DNA of 64,000 nucleotides from Sphingobacterium detergens. Its GTDB lineage: Bacteria > Bacteroidota > Bacteroidia > Sphingobacteriales > Sphingobacteriaceae. The stretch is from positions 1-64,000 of the forward strand of contig NZ_RAPY01000007.1 in the NCBI RefSeq assembly GCF_003610355.1. The letters are read 5' to 3'. A model generated the notes under the pieces. That model had not been told where the DNA came from. It was given only the letters and a program-made list of their open reading frames with translations, and did no database searches. Made by a program: the position numbers and the translations under genes. Below, piece after piece: positions 43,509 through 52,701 of this stretch; position 1 is the stretch's first letter, and each line of letters starts with the position of its first letter.

Positions 43509-44186
43509 ATGTTAAAACAAGAACGATACAAGGCTTTTGTGGAATATTTCTCCAAAAATAATCCCGATGCGCAGACAGAGCTCGACTATAGTAATCCTTA
43601 TGAATTACTCGTGGCTGTTATCCTGTCTGCCCAATGCACAGACAAGAGAATTAATCAGGTTACGCCAAAACTATTTGAACGTTACCCAGATGCACATACT
43701 TTAGCAGCTTCTAGCGTTGATGAAGTATTTAGTTATATCCGCTCGGTAAGCTATCCAAATAACAAAGCCAAGCATCTGGTAGGAATGGCACAAATGCTTA
43801 TTGAAAAATTTAACAATATCGTACCTGAGCAGATTGAAGATTTGGTCAAGCTCCCTGGCGTAGGGAGAAAAACGGCCAATGTCATTTCGTCTGTGGTATA
43901 TCATAACCCTGCGATGGCCGTCGATACCCATGTATTCCGTGTGGCTAACCGACTTGGCTTAACCTACCGTGCAACAACGCCATTGGCTGTAGAGAAACAA
44001 TTAGTCAAAAATCTCCCGAAAGAAACTATTGCTGTTGCGCACCATTGGTTGATCTTACATGGACGATATATTTGTCTAGCCCGAAAACCACTCTGCGAAA
44101 AATGTCCGATTACCTACATGTGTAAATACTTTGAGAAAACCCATCACATAAAGAGTGCTCCAAGCGCGATAGAAATAAAAAACTAA
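43509..44186 (+). CDS. nth: Endonuclease III
   Basis: Base-excision repair DNA glycosylase and AP lyase. The helix-hairpin-helix motif LPGVGRKTANV contains the catalytic Lys121, the catalytic Asp139 is in AVDTHVFRVANRLG, and the C-terminal iron-sulphur cluster ligands are C-x6-C-x2-C-x5-C (CLARKPLCEKCPITYMC). With the start at 43509 the numbering agrees closely with E. coli Lys120 and Asp138; an earlier Met at 43482 is possible. recA follows 67 nt downstream. Confidence 0.93.
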   Translation: MLKQERYKAFVEYFSKNNPDAQTELDYSNPYELLVAVILSAQCTDKRINQVTPKLFERYPDAHTLAASSVDEVFSYIRSVSYPNNKAKHLVGMAQMLIEKFNNIVPEQIEDLVKLPGVGRKTANVISSVVYHNPAMAVDTHVFRVANRLGLTYRATTPLAVEKQLVKNLPKETIAVAHHWLILHGRYICLARKPLCEKCPITYMCKYFEKTHHIKSAPSAIEIKN

Positions 44187-44253
44187 TTTTTTTAGTGAAA
44201 ATATTTGGTTTATTATTTTTTATTTTTAATTTTGATAAATATATACTAAAAAT

Positions 44254-45279
44254 ATGAGCAACCCAGATAAATTAAAAGCGTTACAGCTGACGTTAGATAA
44301 ATTGGAAAAGAGCTTTGGAAAAGGTTCGATTATGAAATTAGGAGATACAGCTGTTGAGCCTATCGAGGCGATTTCTACAGGATCCTTAGGATTGGATATT
44401 GCTTTGGGAATTGGCGGTGTTCCAAAAGGACGTATCATTGAAATATATGGACCTGAATCTTCGGGTAAAACGACATTAGCAACACACATTGTCGCTGAAG
44501 CACAGAAAAAAGGTGGTATTGCAGCAATTATTGATGCGGAACACGCTTTTGACAAATATTACGCACAAAAGCTTGGTGTTGATGTTGAGAACTTGTTAAT
44601 TTCTCAGCCAGATAATGGTGAACAAGGTTTAGAAATTGCAGACAATTTAATTCGCTCAGGTGCCATTGATGTTATTGTAATTGACTCTGTAGCTGCATTA
44701 GTACCTAAAGGTGAGATTGAAGGTGAAATGGGTGATTCAAAAATGGGTCTTCAAGCCCGTTTAATGTCTCAAGCATTACGTAAATTGACCGGAACAATTT
44801 CCAAAACAAACTGTTGTTGTATTTTCATCAACCAATTACGTGAAAAAATTGGTGTGATGTTCGGTAACCCAGAAACAACAACTGGTGGTAACGCATTGAA
44901 GTTCTATGCTTCTGTACGTTTGGATATCCGTCGTACATCACAGATTAAAGATTCTGACGAGGTATCTGGTAACCGTGTAAAAGTTAAAATTGTAAAAAAT
45001 AAAGTAGCACCTCCATTCCGTATCGCGGAGTTTGATATCATCTTTGGTGAAGGTATCTCAAAAGTCGGTGAAATCATTGACTTAGGTGTTGAATATGGCA
45101 TCATCAAAAAAGCGGGTTCTTGGTTTAGCTATGGTGAAACCAAATTAGGACAAGGTAGAGATGCTGTAAAAGCCCTATTGTTTGACAATCCAGATCTAAT
45201 GGACGAACTTGAGGCAAAAATCCGTACTGAAGTAACAGGAGAAGATCCGATGCTTCATGTAGAGGAAAATGAAGACTAG
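44254..45279 (+). CDS. recA: RecA recombinase
   Basis: DNA strand exchange and SOS coprotease. The 341-residue protein has Walker A GPESSGKTT, the LexA/ssDNA-loop region (GVMFGNPETTTGGNALKFYASVR divided by a loop), and NQLREKIG. Codon use is strongly biased, as expected for a well expressed gene. No SOS box was recognised in the short upstream region; Bacteroidota often lack LexA. Confidence 0.95.
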   Translation: MSNPDKLKALQLTLDKLEKSFGKGSIMKLGDTAVEPIEAISTGSLGLDIALGIGGVPKGRIIEIYGPESSGKTTLATHIVAEAQKKGGIAAIIDAEHAFDKYYAQKLGVDVENLLISQPDNGEQGLEIADNLIRSGAIDVIVIDSVAALVPKGEIEGEMGDSKMGLQARLMSQALRKLTGTISKTNCCCIFINQLREKIGVMFGNPETTTGGNALKFYASVRLDIRRTSQIKDSDEVSGNRVKVKIVKNKVAPPFRIAEFDIIFGEGISKVGEIIDLGVEYGIIKKAGSWFSYGETKLGQGRDAVKALLFDNPDLMDELEAKIRTEVTGEDPMLHVEENED

Positions 45280-45306
45280 TTGCTGTAAAAATTAGTATAA
45301 TGCAGG

Positions 45307-45335
45307 TAGCCATCCTTTTTGGGATGGCTATTTTT
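45307..45335 (+). terminator. recA terminator
   Basis: TAGCCATCC pairs with GGATGGCTA around a short loop, followed by a T-run, 28 nt after the recA stop. Confidence 0.8.
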
Positions 45336-45456
45336 GTTTTGTTTAAATGATTATTTTGTTACATGTCCAAAGTTTTGAGTTTGTACCCTAAGATTTTAGT
45401 ATTTTTAGCGGAGCGAACATAAATCGCTGACTTCATTCTAAACTTAACTTTGAAAA

Positions 45457-46224
45457 ATGAACCGTAAGCTAATTGCATTTCTTTTGATCCTTTTTGGATC
45501 AGTATTCCATCTCAGTGCACAAAAAATCCGCGTACTTTCCTTCAATATTCATCATGGGAATCCACCCTCAGAAAAGGAATCTGTTGTCAATCTCGATACC
45601 ATCGCCCAAATTATTAAAAACAGTAATGCAGACCTAGTCGGATTGCAAGAAATTGATGTCAACCTAGGGCGCTCCTACAACGAGGATCAAGCCAAAAGAT
45701 TAGCTGAGCTAACAGGAATGCACTACATTTTTTCAAAAGGAATAGACCTTGAAAAAGGTGAATATGGCACAGCAATATTATCGAAACATCCGATAGAACG
45801 TGTAGAAAAACATTTCCTACCTTCTCCCGTCGAAAGTGAACGTCGAAGCTTATCCATTATTGAAGTGCGTATCAACAATAAGAAGATCTTATTTGCGAAC
45901 ACCCACCTGGACCTAAAAGACAAAAACAAAATCGCACAGGCAAAGTTCATTACATCCCGTTTCAAAAATGAAAAGCTACCAACGATTCTGGTCGGCGATT
46001 TAAACTCCGAACCCACTGACCCTGCGATTAAAGAGCTTGACATGTTATTCACAAAGACGACTAGCCAAAATGGCTTAACCTTTCCCCAAGATAAGCCTAA
46101 TACCGAAATAGACTATATTATGGTCAATACGTCATCACATCCAAAATTCTTCAACCATCGTGTTCTTGAAGAGAAATATGCGAGCGACCATCGACCACTA
46201 TATGTTGAAATCGAAATTAAATAA
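45457..46224 (+). CDS. Secreted endonuclease/exonuclease/phosphatase family protein
   Basis: 255 residues with a Sec signal peptide (about 1-21, ending LSAQ). The EEP metal and catalytic residues are visible: LSFNIHHGN near the N-terminus, VGLQEID with the catalytic Glu, FANTHLDLK, VGDLNSEPTD with Asp and Asn, and ASDHRPLYVEI with the final Asp-His. Probably a phosphodiesterase or sphingomyelinase-like enzyme in the periplasm or outside. The next gene, a metallophosphoesterase, starts 7 nt later, so the two form an operon. Confidence 0.85.
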   Translation: MNRKLIAFLLILFGSVFHLSAQKIRVLSFNIHHGNPPSEKESVVNLDTIAQIIKNSNADLVGLQEIDVNLGRSYNEDQAKRLAELTGMHYIFSKGIDLEKGEYGTAILSKHPIERVEKHFLPSPVESERRSLSIIEVRINNKKILFANTHLDLKDKNKIAQAKFITSRFKNEKLPTILVGDLNSEPTDPAIKELDMLFTKTTSQNGLTFPQDKPNTEIDYIMVNTSSHPKFFNHRVLEEKYASDHRPLYVEIEIK

Positions 46225-46230
46225 CCCATT

Positions 46231-47412
46231 ATGAATTTTAATAGAAGAAGATTTTTAGAAGCGCTAGCACTGGCCGGAATTACATTGCCCAATATCAGCG
46301 TCGCTAAAGAAAAAGAAACAGAAAATCTAGAAGGAGATTTTAGTTTTATAGTACCTGCATATTTACAGAATCAGACAGAGAAAGGCATCAGCATCTTTAC
46401 GATCTTGAGCAAACCTGCTCTAGCTTGGTTGGAAATCCTTGACAATGCAGGTAATGTACAGCAAACCATCCATCAATCCGAAGATGGTATGATTAATGCA
46501 AATACAGATTTCTTTCATTTTACTGTCGAAGAGGCTCCTCGATCATTCCGCTATCGCATCAAAGCAAAAGAAATTCAAAAATTCGATCCCTATAAGATTG
46601 TCTATGCGCAAGAAATCGAAACGCCAATCTTTGAGGCAAAACTGGCAAAAAATAATCAAGAACAAATCCGTTGCCTGGTCTATAATGATGTCCATGAAGA
46701 AAAAAGTAGTTATCGTGATCTTGTACCCAATCAAGACACCTCAATCTATGATTTCTTTGTCTTAAATGGAGACTCTTTTCATTATGTGAGCAATCAGGAG
46801 GACATTACAGAAAAACTACTGAAGCCTATCGAATTCATTGCGACAAGCAAACCATTCATTATGAACCGTGGGAACCATGAAACGAGAGGTTCCTTTGCAC
46901 GCAATTTCAAACGGTATTTCGGTTATCCCAACAATAAATACTATCAAGCTTTCAAAAGGGGACCTATTTTTTGGATTATGCTGGACAGTGGTGAGGATAA
47001 ACCAGACAGCCATGAAGTGTATGCTGGTACCGTAGATTACGACAATTACAGAAAAGAACAGGCGAAGTGGTTGGAAACTGTATTACAATCTAAAGAAAGA
47101 AAGTCGGCCCAACATACGGTGGTTATCAGCCATATCCCAATATTCCATTCAGATGAATGGCATGGCACATTGCATAACCGCGAATGCTTCCACCCTTTGT
47201 TTCAGAAATATAAAATAGATGCAATGGTCTCGGGCCATACGCATCAATATGGATATTATCCAGCAGATAAAGACCACAATTATCCTGTATTTATAGGCGG
47301 TGGTCCAAAAGCTGGAAAAAGGACCATTATCGATATTTCGGGATCTGCCAAATCACTGGCTATTCGAATGACCCGAGACGATGGAACCGAACTCGGACAG
47401 TTTAAAAAATAA
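46231..47412 (+). CDS. Tat-exported metallophosphoesterase
   Basis: 393 residues beginning with a Tat signal (NRRRFLEALALAGITLP). An N-terminal beta domain (about 35-140) precedes the calcineurin-like domain with its metal ligands in order: YNDVHEE, LNGDSFH, NRGNHETRG, VISHIPIFHSDEW and SGHTHQYGY. Folded export via Tat fits a metal cofactor loaded in the cytoplasm. With the upstream EEP enzyme it may release phosphate from lipids or nucleotides outside the cell; substrates are unknown. Confidence 0.85.
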   Translation: MNFNRRRFLEALALAGITLPNISVAKEKETENLEGDFSFIVPAYLQNQTEKGISIFTILSKPALAWLEILDNAGNVQQTIHQSEDGMINANTDFFHFTVEEAPRSFRYRIKAKEIQKFDPYKIVYAQEIETPIFEAKLAKNNQEQIRCLVYNDVHEEKSSYRDLVPNQDTSIYDFFVLNGDSFHYVSNQEDITEKLLKPIEFIATSKPFIMNRGNHETRGSFARNFKRYFGYPNNKYYQAFKRGPIFWIMLDSGEDKPDSHEVYAGTVDYDNYRKEQAKWLETVLQSKERKSAQHTVVISHIPIFHSDEWHGTLHNRECFHPLFQKYKIDAMVSGHTHQYGYYPADKDHNYPVFIGGGPKAGKRTIIDISGSAKSLAIRMTRDDGTELGQFKK

Positions 47413-47413
47413 C

Positions 47414-47442
47414 AAAGGCACTCCACATAGCGGAGTGCCTTT
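47414..47442 (+). terminator. Terminator after the phosphoesterase pair
   Basis: AAAGGCACTCC (47414-47424) pairs with GGAGTGCCTTT (47432-47442), and T residues follow. The pruA gene converges from the other side. Confidence 0.75.
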
Positions 47443-47527
47443 ATTCTGTTGAATGTATCCGTTATCGTCGATAGAGCTTGCAACCAAGCGATGGCTACCG
47501 TTCGTGCAGGAGATAATTCGATTTATT

Positions 47528-49165
47528 TTATTCGCCTTTTTCTAAGAAAGGGTATCTGTAATCCGTATCTGGATTGAACGTTTCTTTGATTGTACGTGGA
47601 GATACCCAACGCAACAAGTTGATCATAGATCCAGCTTTGTCGTTTGTACCTGAACCTCTCGCACCACCAAATGGTTGTTGACCCACTACTGCACCAGTAC
47701 ATTTATCATTCACATAGAAGTTACCCGCAGCATGTCTTAATTTATCTGTAGCTAAATTAATGGCATAGCGATCTTGTGCGATAATTGAACCAGTCAATGC
47801 ATAGATCGAAGTTGTATCAACGATATCTAATGTTTCTTCGAACTTAGCGTCTTCATAAACGTATACGGTCAATACTGGACCAAACAATTCTTCAACCATT
47901 GTTTCGTAATCCGGTTTTGAAGCTTCAATGATCGTTGGGTGAATGAAATAGCCTTTAGACTTATCATAAGTACCACCAACTACGATGTCAGCCTCGTTGG
48001 ATTCTTTCGCACGGTCGATGTATTTCGCTAATTTATCAAATGATTTCTCGTCGATAACTGCATTGAAAAAATTTGTAAAATCTTCAGTTCCACCAATTGT
48101 AAATGACTTCACATCTGTTGTCATAGACTCCTTCAATGCTGGCCACAATGATTTAGGAATATATGCACGTGAGGCTGCTGAACATTTTTGACCTTGATAT
48201 TCAAATGCTCCACGAACCAAAGCTGTATTTGCCGCTTTTAGATCAGCTGAAGGGTGTACAACAATAAAATCTTTACCACCTGTCTCACCGACGATACGTG
48301 GATAAGTTTTATAACGGTGGATATTATCACCGATAGTTTTCCAGATATCTTGGAATACACCTGTTGAACCAGTAAAGTGAATACCAGCAAAATCAGGGTG
48401 TTGGAAAATCACATCACCAGCATCTGGTCCCGAAACATACACTAAATTGATAACACCATCAGGAAGTCCAGCTTCACGGAAGATTTTCATCAGTACGTTT
48501 GCTGAGTAGATCTGCGTATTAGATGGTTTCCATACAACGACATTTCCCATCATAGCAACACATGAAGGTAAGTTACCTGCAATAGCTGTAAAATTGAATG
48601 GCGTCAATGCAAACACAAAGCCTTCTAGAGGACGTTGTTCTACACGGTTCCATACACCTTTTCCAGATACAGGAGGTTGTTGCTTATAGATTTCGCTCAT
48701 GTATTGCACGTTGAAACGCAAGAAATCTATAATCTCACAAGCTGAGTCAATTTCCGCTTGATATGGGTTCTTCGATTGACCCAACATTGTCGCAGCATTT
48801 AACTCATAACGGTATTTCCCTGAAATCAATTCAGCTGCTTTCAAGAATATCGCCGCACGATCTTCCCATGCTAGATTTTCCCAATCCTTTTTAGCTGCCA
48901 AAGCAGCATTGATTGCATCTGTTACATGAGATTTCTCGCCTTGATTGTATTGACCTAAAATATGTTGGTGGTCATGTGGAGGAGCTAGGTTTACTTTTTT
49001 AGAAGTAGTTATTTCTTTACCACCAATATACATTGGGATATCGATTTGTTTCGAACGTGCTTCATCAATTGCTGCTTTCAACAACTTACGTTCTTTCGTT
49101 CCGACAGCGTAAGTATACACCGGTTCATTTGCAGGAACAGGAACTGTAAAAAATCCTTTAGACAT
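47528..49165 (-). CDS. pruA: L-glutamate gamma-semialdehyde dehydrogenase
   Basis: Second step of proline degradation: oxidises glutamate semialdehyde (P5C) to glutamate with NAD. The 545-residue protein has the class 4 aldehyde dehydrogenase features GETGGKDFIVVHPSADL with the Glu, and the nucleophile Cys in YQGQKCSAASRAYIP, then FGPVLTVYVY. No proline dehydrogenase gene is beside it. Length agrees with the stand-alone P5C dehydrogenase, not with the fused PutA. Confidence 0.92.
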   Translation of the reverse strand: MSKGFFTVPVPANEPVYTYAVGTKERKLLKAAIDEARSKQIDIPMYIGGKEITTSKKVNLAPPHDHQHILGQYNQGEKSHVTDAINAALAAKKDWENLAWEDRAAIFLKAAELISGKYRYELNAATMLGQSKNPYQAEIDSACEIIDFLRFNVQYMSEIYKQQPPVSGKGVWNRVEQRPLEGFVFALTPFNFTAIAGNLPSCVAMMGNVVVWKPSNTQIYSANVLMKIFREAGLPDGVINLVYVSGPDAGDVIFQHPDFAGIHFTGSTGVFQDIWKTIGDNIHRYKTYPRIVGETGGKDFIVVHPSADLKAANTALVRGAFEYQGQKCSAASRAYIPKSLWPALKESMTTDVKSFTIGGTEDFTNFFNAVIDEKSFDKLAKYIDRAKESNEADIVVGGTYDKSKGYFIHPTIIEASKPDYETMVEELFGPVLTVYVYEDAKFEETLDIVDTTSIYALTGSIIAQDRYAINLATDKLRHAAGNFYVNDKCTGAVVGQQPFGGARGSGTNDKAGSMINLLRWVSPRTIKETFNPDTDYRYPFLEKGE

Positions 49166-49255
49166 ATTACAATTATTTATTTTTCAACTTATTAGCACCA
49201 CACTAAATGGTGCCAACATGAGTAAAATTACCTTAAATTTTATGAATACCCAAAG

Positions 49256-49909
49256 TTACTCTCCCTCTTTGAGCACCTTGGAAAAGATACGTTTAAATTT
49301 TTCCAATTTCGGTTTAATAACCAATTGACAATATGGTTCCTTCCCATTTAACCTATAATAGTCTTGATGATAGTCCTCTGCGGGATAAAAGACAGCTGCT
49401 GGTACGATCTCCGTTACGATTGGTTCGTTGTATACTTTCTCCTTATTTAGAGCCTCGATATAAAACTGCACTTTATCCAACTGCTCCTTACTATGGACAA
49501 ATATGGCTGAGCGGTATTGTGTTCCTACATCATCCCCCTGACGGTTGAGTTGTGTAGGGTCGTGCGCGACAAAAAAGGCTTCCAATAATTTATCGTAACT
49601 GATCACTTTCGGATCATAAATAATATTGGTTGCCTCAGCATGCCCCGTATTACCTGTACAGACCTGAGCATAGCTGGGATTGGCTACCCATCCGCCTGTA
49701 TAGCCAGAAACAACTTTCTGTACCCCTTTCAACTCCTTAAACTGTGCTTCAGTACACCAAAAACAACCTGCAGCAAATGTTGCAGTATCCAAGCTCCCTA
49801 CACTTTTTGCTGGTAGTTTAGAAAAGTCCGATTTCGCGGCCTTCGGCTCTTGAGCTCGACAAGAACTCAACAAAAAAATAACTGCAAAAATTATAATAAT
49901 ATCTTTCAT
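49256..49909 (-). CDS. msrA: Peptide methionine (S)-S-oxide reductase, lipoprotein
   Basis: Repairs oxidised methionine in proteins. The 217-residue protein has a lipoprotein signal (IFLLSSCRAQE), the active-site Cys in AAGCFWCTEAQF, GYTGGWVANPSYAQVC and the DPTQLNRQGDDVGTQYRS loop. Lipidation puts it in the periplasm, so it protects envelope proteins. The Met at 49909 starts the signal more typically than the one at 49915. No msrB is fused or adjacent. Confidence 0.9.
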   Translation of the reverse strand: MKDIIIIFAVIFLLSSCRAQEPKAAKSDFSKLPAKSVGSLDTATFAAGCFWCTEAQFKELKGVQKVVSGYTGGWVANPSYAQVCTGNTGHAEATNIIYDPKVISYDKLLEAFFVAHDPTQLNRQGDDVGTQYRSAIFVHSKEQLDKVQFYIEALNKEKVYNEPIVTEIVPAAVFYPAEDYHQDYYRLNGKEPYCQLVIKPKLEKFKRIFSKVLKEGE

Positions 49910-50056
49910 GGGCATATCATTACTTTGTGGATTGATAGGGGATCCTGATCGTCAGTGATTCGTCTAAGAGTCTATACTTCATATATCCGGATTAATATAT
50001 TCGGCAACAAATTGCAAAAACACCTACTGTTTTGACCCTGTATCCCATAAAACAAA

Positions 50057-50086
50057 GAAGCGACAATAAACTCATATTGTCGCTTC
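50057..50086 (-). terminator. sod terminator
   Basis: GAAGCGACAATA pairs with TATTGTCGCTTC around AACTCA; on the minus strand it runs into T residues after the superoxide dismutase gene. Confidence 0.75.
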
Positions 50087-50111
50087 CTTTTGTACCTATC
50101 AAAATGGTCAA

Positions 50112-50720
50112 TTATTTTGCGGCAGCGTAATTTTGTGCTACTGCATCCCAATTGATAACATTAAAGATTTCCTCCAAATAAGCTGGACGTTTATTTTGGA
50201 ATTTCAAGTAGTACGCATGTTCCCAAACGTCAATACCCAAAACTGGTGTTCCTTTTACTTCCGCAACATCCATCAATGGATTGTCTTGATTAGGCGTAGA
50301 AGTTACCGCTAATTTACCATCAGCTCCTACGATCAACCATGCCCAGCCAGATCCAAAACGCGTAGCACCAGCAGCTTGAAGTTGTTTTTTTAACTCATCA
50401 AAAGAACCGAAAGTTGCATTGATTGCTTCTGCCAATTCACCTGTTGGAGCTCCACCAGCATTTGGACCTAAAACTTTCCAAAACAAAGAGTGGTTGAAAT
50501 GACCACCACCATTGTTGCGAACAGCTGCTGAATATTTGCTCACATTCTTGATGATATCTAATAAAGATAAGTTCTCTGCATCTGTTCCTGCGATTGCTTT
50601 ATTTAAGTTGTCCACGTATGCCTGATGGTGTCTGTCATGGTGGATTTCCATTGTAGTCTTGTCAATATGTGGTTCTAATGCGTCGGCTGCGTATGGTAAC
50701 GCTTCTAATTCAAATGCCAT
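50112..50720 (-). CDS. sodB: Superoxide dismutase (Fe/Mn)
   Basis: Dismutates superoxide to hydrogen peroxide and oxygen. The 202-residue protein has metal ligands His27 in MEIHHDRHHQAYV, His in NGGGHFNHSLFW, and Asp and His in DVWEHAYYLKFQN. The sequence near the second shell (GATRFGSGWAWLIV) is compatible with an Fe or cambialistic enzyme; the metal cannot be fixed from sequence alone, so sodA is an equally fair name. No signal peptide, hence cytoplasmic. Confidence 0.92.
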   Translation of the reverse strand: MAFELEALPYAADALEPHIDKTTMEIHHDRHHQAYVDNLNKAIAGTDAENLSLLDIIKNVSKYSAAVRNNGGGHFNHSLFWKVLGPNAGGAPTGELAEAINATFGSFDELKKQLQAAGATRFGSGWAWLIVGADGKLAVTSTPNQDNPLMDVAEVKGTPVLGIDVWEHAYYLKFQNKRPAYLEEIFNVINWDAVAQNYAAAK

Positions 50721-50821
50721 ATCTATTTTAATTTAAATGTTTATTACTTCGTTTTTATATACAAATATAACACAATATAGCCTGTTATGTTTTTATGTGT
50801 TACAATAAATTCAATATTTCG

Positions 50822-51289
50822 TTAGCGTTTTTGACGAAAAAATGATTTTACCAAATCGGCACATTCTTCCTCCAAAACACCTTGCGTAACGACGGTCTTC
50901 GGATGTAAAATCTTATCATGAAAATGGGAATAACCGCGCTTTTCATCCTTCGCACCGTAGACAATTTTACTGATATGTGTCCAATATGCTGCCCCAGCAC
51001 ACATGATGCAAGGTTCAATAGTCACATATAATGTGCAATCGTCCAGATATTTCCCGCCAAGATAATTTGCTGCTGCTGTAAAGGCCTGCATTTCTGCATG
51101 GGCTGTTACATCATTCAAGCGTTGTGTGAGATTATGCCCTTTACCGATAATACGTCCTTTATGCACGATAACAGCACCAATTGGAACCTCTCCTTCTTCG
51201 AAAGCTTTCTTTGCTTCATTTAATGCCATGCGCATAAATGATTCATCACTATCGATTAATTGTGTTCCTTCAAAATCTATAAATGTCAT
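50822..51289 (-). CDS. tadA: tRNA-specific adenosine deaminase
   Basis: Zn-dependent deaminase that forms inosine at the wobble position of tRNA-Arg(ACG). The 155-residue protein has the cytidine deaminase-type motifs TAHAEMQAF (zinc His and catalytic Glu) and EPCIMCAGAAYW (two zinc Cys), with VPIGAVIVH before them. The slightly longer N-terminus (MTFIDFEGTQLIDSDESFM) is plausible. A guanine-type deaminase is the alternative, but the TadA pattern is clear. It lies 9 nt after csaA. Confidence 0.85.
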   Translation of the reverse strand: MTFIDFEGTQLIDSDESFMRMALNEAKKAFEEGEVPIGAVIVHKGRIIGKGHNLTQRLNDVTAHAEMQAFTAAANYLGGKYLDDCTLYVTIEPCIMCAGAAYWTHISKIVYGAKDEKRGYSHFHDKILHPKTVVTQGVLEEECADLVKSFFRQKR

Positions 51290-51298
51290 ACCACAAAC

Positions 51299-51640
51299 TT
51301 AACTAAGTTTCGATCCATTTGGTAATTTTCTGTCAACAGAAGTCAAAATAATATCACCATTCGCATCAGCGAATCCAGTCACCAGACACTCAGAAAAAAA
51401 ATTAGCGATCTGCTTCTTTGGAAAATTCACGACTGCAACAACCTGTTTCCCGATCAGTTCTTCCTTACTATAATGTACTGTAATCTGGGCACTACTTTGC
51501 AATATTCCAATTTCACTTCCAAAATCAAGTTTCAATTGGTAAGCTGGCTTTTTAGCTTTCGGAAAATCCTGTGCGTCCAAAATAGTTCCCACACGTAAAT
51601 CTAATTTTTCGAAATCCGCCCAACTAATGGTGTCACTCAT
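51299..51640 (-). CDS. csaA: tRNA-binding domain protein CsaA
   Basis: A 113-residue OB-fold tRNA-binding protein (EMAP/Trbp111 class) with chaperone-like activity described for Bacillus CsaA. Seen here: ADFEKLDLRVGTILDAQDFPKAKKPAYQLKLDFG, broken in two by a loop, then GKQVVAVVNFPKK and GFADANGDIILTSVDR. The start codon overlaps the previous stop by 4 nt (ATGA), indicating coupled translation with the CsbD-like gene. Confidence 0.9.
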   Translation of the reverse strand: MSDTISWADFEKLDLRVGTILDAQDFPKAKKPAYQLKLDFGSEIGILQSSAQITVHYSKEELIGKQVVAVVNFPKKQIANFFSECLVTGFADANGDIILTSVDRKLPNGSKLS

Positions 51641-51846
51641 AATCTATTGCTATCGATGTCCTGAATTTCTTTACCAATTGTAAATATAATATAAGAGGGT
51701 TTGCGTTTTAAACGCGAAGAAAGTTTATGGATCAATTTGTCTTCCTCGCCTGCTTGAAAAGCAAGATCCTCATCGCTTAGATGGTTATACTTGCGACGGA
51801 GTTTTTCTTTCGCAACCTGCCATTGTTCTTCGTTAATTTTCAGCAT
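51637..51846 (-). CDS. CsbD-like small stress protein
   Basis: 69 residues, helical and charged. INEEQWQVAKEKLRRKYNHLSDEDLAF resembles the CsbD general-stress family in the first two thirds, with a loop splitting that region, but the C-terminus (SYIIFTIGKEIQ) is unusual. It heads the run CsbD-like, csaA, tadA, which share short gaps. Family call is tentative. Confidence 0.55.
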   Translation of the reverse strand: MLKINEEQWQVAKEKLRRKYNHLSDEDLAFQAGEEDKLIHKLSSRLKRKPSYIIFTIGKEIQDIDSNRL

Positions 51847-51882
51847 AACTATGATTTAGGTATAAAATTTGTATATCTTTAC

Positions 51883-51900
51883 CAAACTTGTGAAAGTTTG
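51883..51900. promoter_or_regulatory. Palindrome in a divergent promoter region
   Basis: CAAACTT and AAGTTTG form a perfect 7-bp dyad with a 4-nt spacer, midway between the divergent CsbD-like and outer-membrane protein genes. Possible operator; no regulator gene is adjacent. Confidence 0.35.
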
Positions 51901-51934
51901 TTTAAAGATACAATATATACATAAATAAAAAATT

Positions 51935-52531
51935 ATGAAAAAGATTTTACCAGCATTACTCTTGATTTGTGGTAGCGTAGCAACAGCACAAGCGCAGCTA
52001 TTGCCTGGATTTGAGGTCGGTTTAAAAGGCGCCTTGAATTTTTCTAAATTTAAAAGCGATGGCAAGTATTTCAGTTCAGACAATAAAGCAGGTTACCAAG
52101 CAGGTCTTTATGGACGTGTTGGTGTATTGGGATTCCATGTTCAACCTGAGGTCTATTTAACAGGCAAAAACACGACTGTAAAAGCAGAAAATGGAGAAAC
52201 TACTGATGTTAAGTTTACAACAGTTGATATTCCTGTATTATTAGGCAAGCGTTTTGGCTTAGGCCCAATTGGAGCGAGAATCCAGACTGGTCCAATTTTT
52301 TCGTTTAAAGTGGATGATAACCAGGACAAAATCATTGAGCAGCTGAATCCAAACAGCTACAAAAAAAGTGGTACCTCTTGGGCTTTTGGTGTCGGTGCTG
52401 ATATTTCAAGCTTACGTGTAGATCTACGTTACGAAATGGGCTTGAACAAGGTTAACAACGAAAGTCAGGCAAATCCAAAAATCAACATGTGGAGTATTGG
52501 TTTAGGCTATAGATTATTCAGTATTCTATAG
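51935..52531 (+). CDS. Outer-membrane beta-barrel protein
   Basis: 198 residues with a Sec signal peptide (about 1-20, ending AQAQ) and alternating hydrophobic strands, including GFEVGLKGALNFSKFKSDGK, VHVQPEVYLTG-like strands (LGFHVQPEVYLTGK), TVDIPVLLGKRFGLGPIGAR and VDLRYEMGLNKV, ending in an aromatic/hydrophobic strand GLGYRLFSIL. This is the OMP_b-brl_2/PorT-like pattern. Ligand and function unknown. Confidence 0.82.
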   Translation: MKKILPALLLICGSVATAQAQLLPGFEVGLKGALNFSKFKSDGKYFSSDNKAGYQAGLYGRVGVLGFHVQPEVYLTGKNTTVKAENGETTDVKFTTVDIPVLLGKRFGLGPIGARIQTGPIFSFKVDDNQDKIIEQLNPNSYKKSGTSWAFGVGADISSLRVDLRYEMGLNKVNNESQANPKINMWSIGLGYRLFSIL

Positions 52532-52557
52532 TAGTTAACTCGAGTATATATACTATT

Positions 52558-52590
52558 AAAAAGTCCGTTTTTATCCAAAACGGACTTTTT
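52558..52590 (+). terminator. Terminator after the barrel gene
   Basis: AAAAAGTCCGTTTT pairs with AAAACGGACTTTTT (perfect 14-bp stem, 5-nt loop) with T-run. Confidence 0.85.
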
Positions 52591-52701
52591 ATTTTAAGAA
52601 ACTTTAGAACCGTTCTAAATTATTCCTTTTTCTTGTCAAAATGGTATCATATTTAATAGCAAATAGTAGATTTGCCTAATTAAAATTAAATTACAAGGAT
52701 A

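Noticed and set aside
49916..50056. Possible RNA gene between msrA and sod
   Set aside because: No promoter or stable fold apart from the sod terminator; sequence looks like ordinary spacer.
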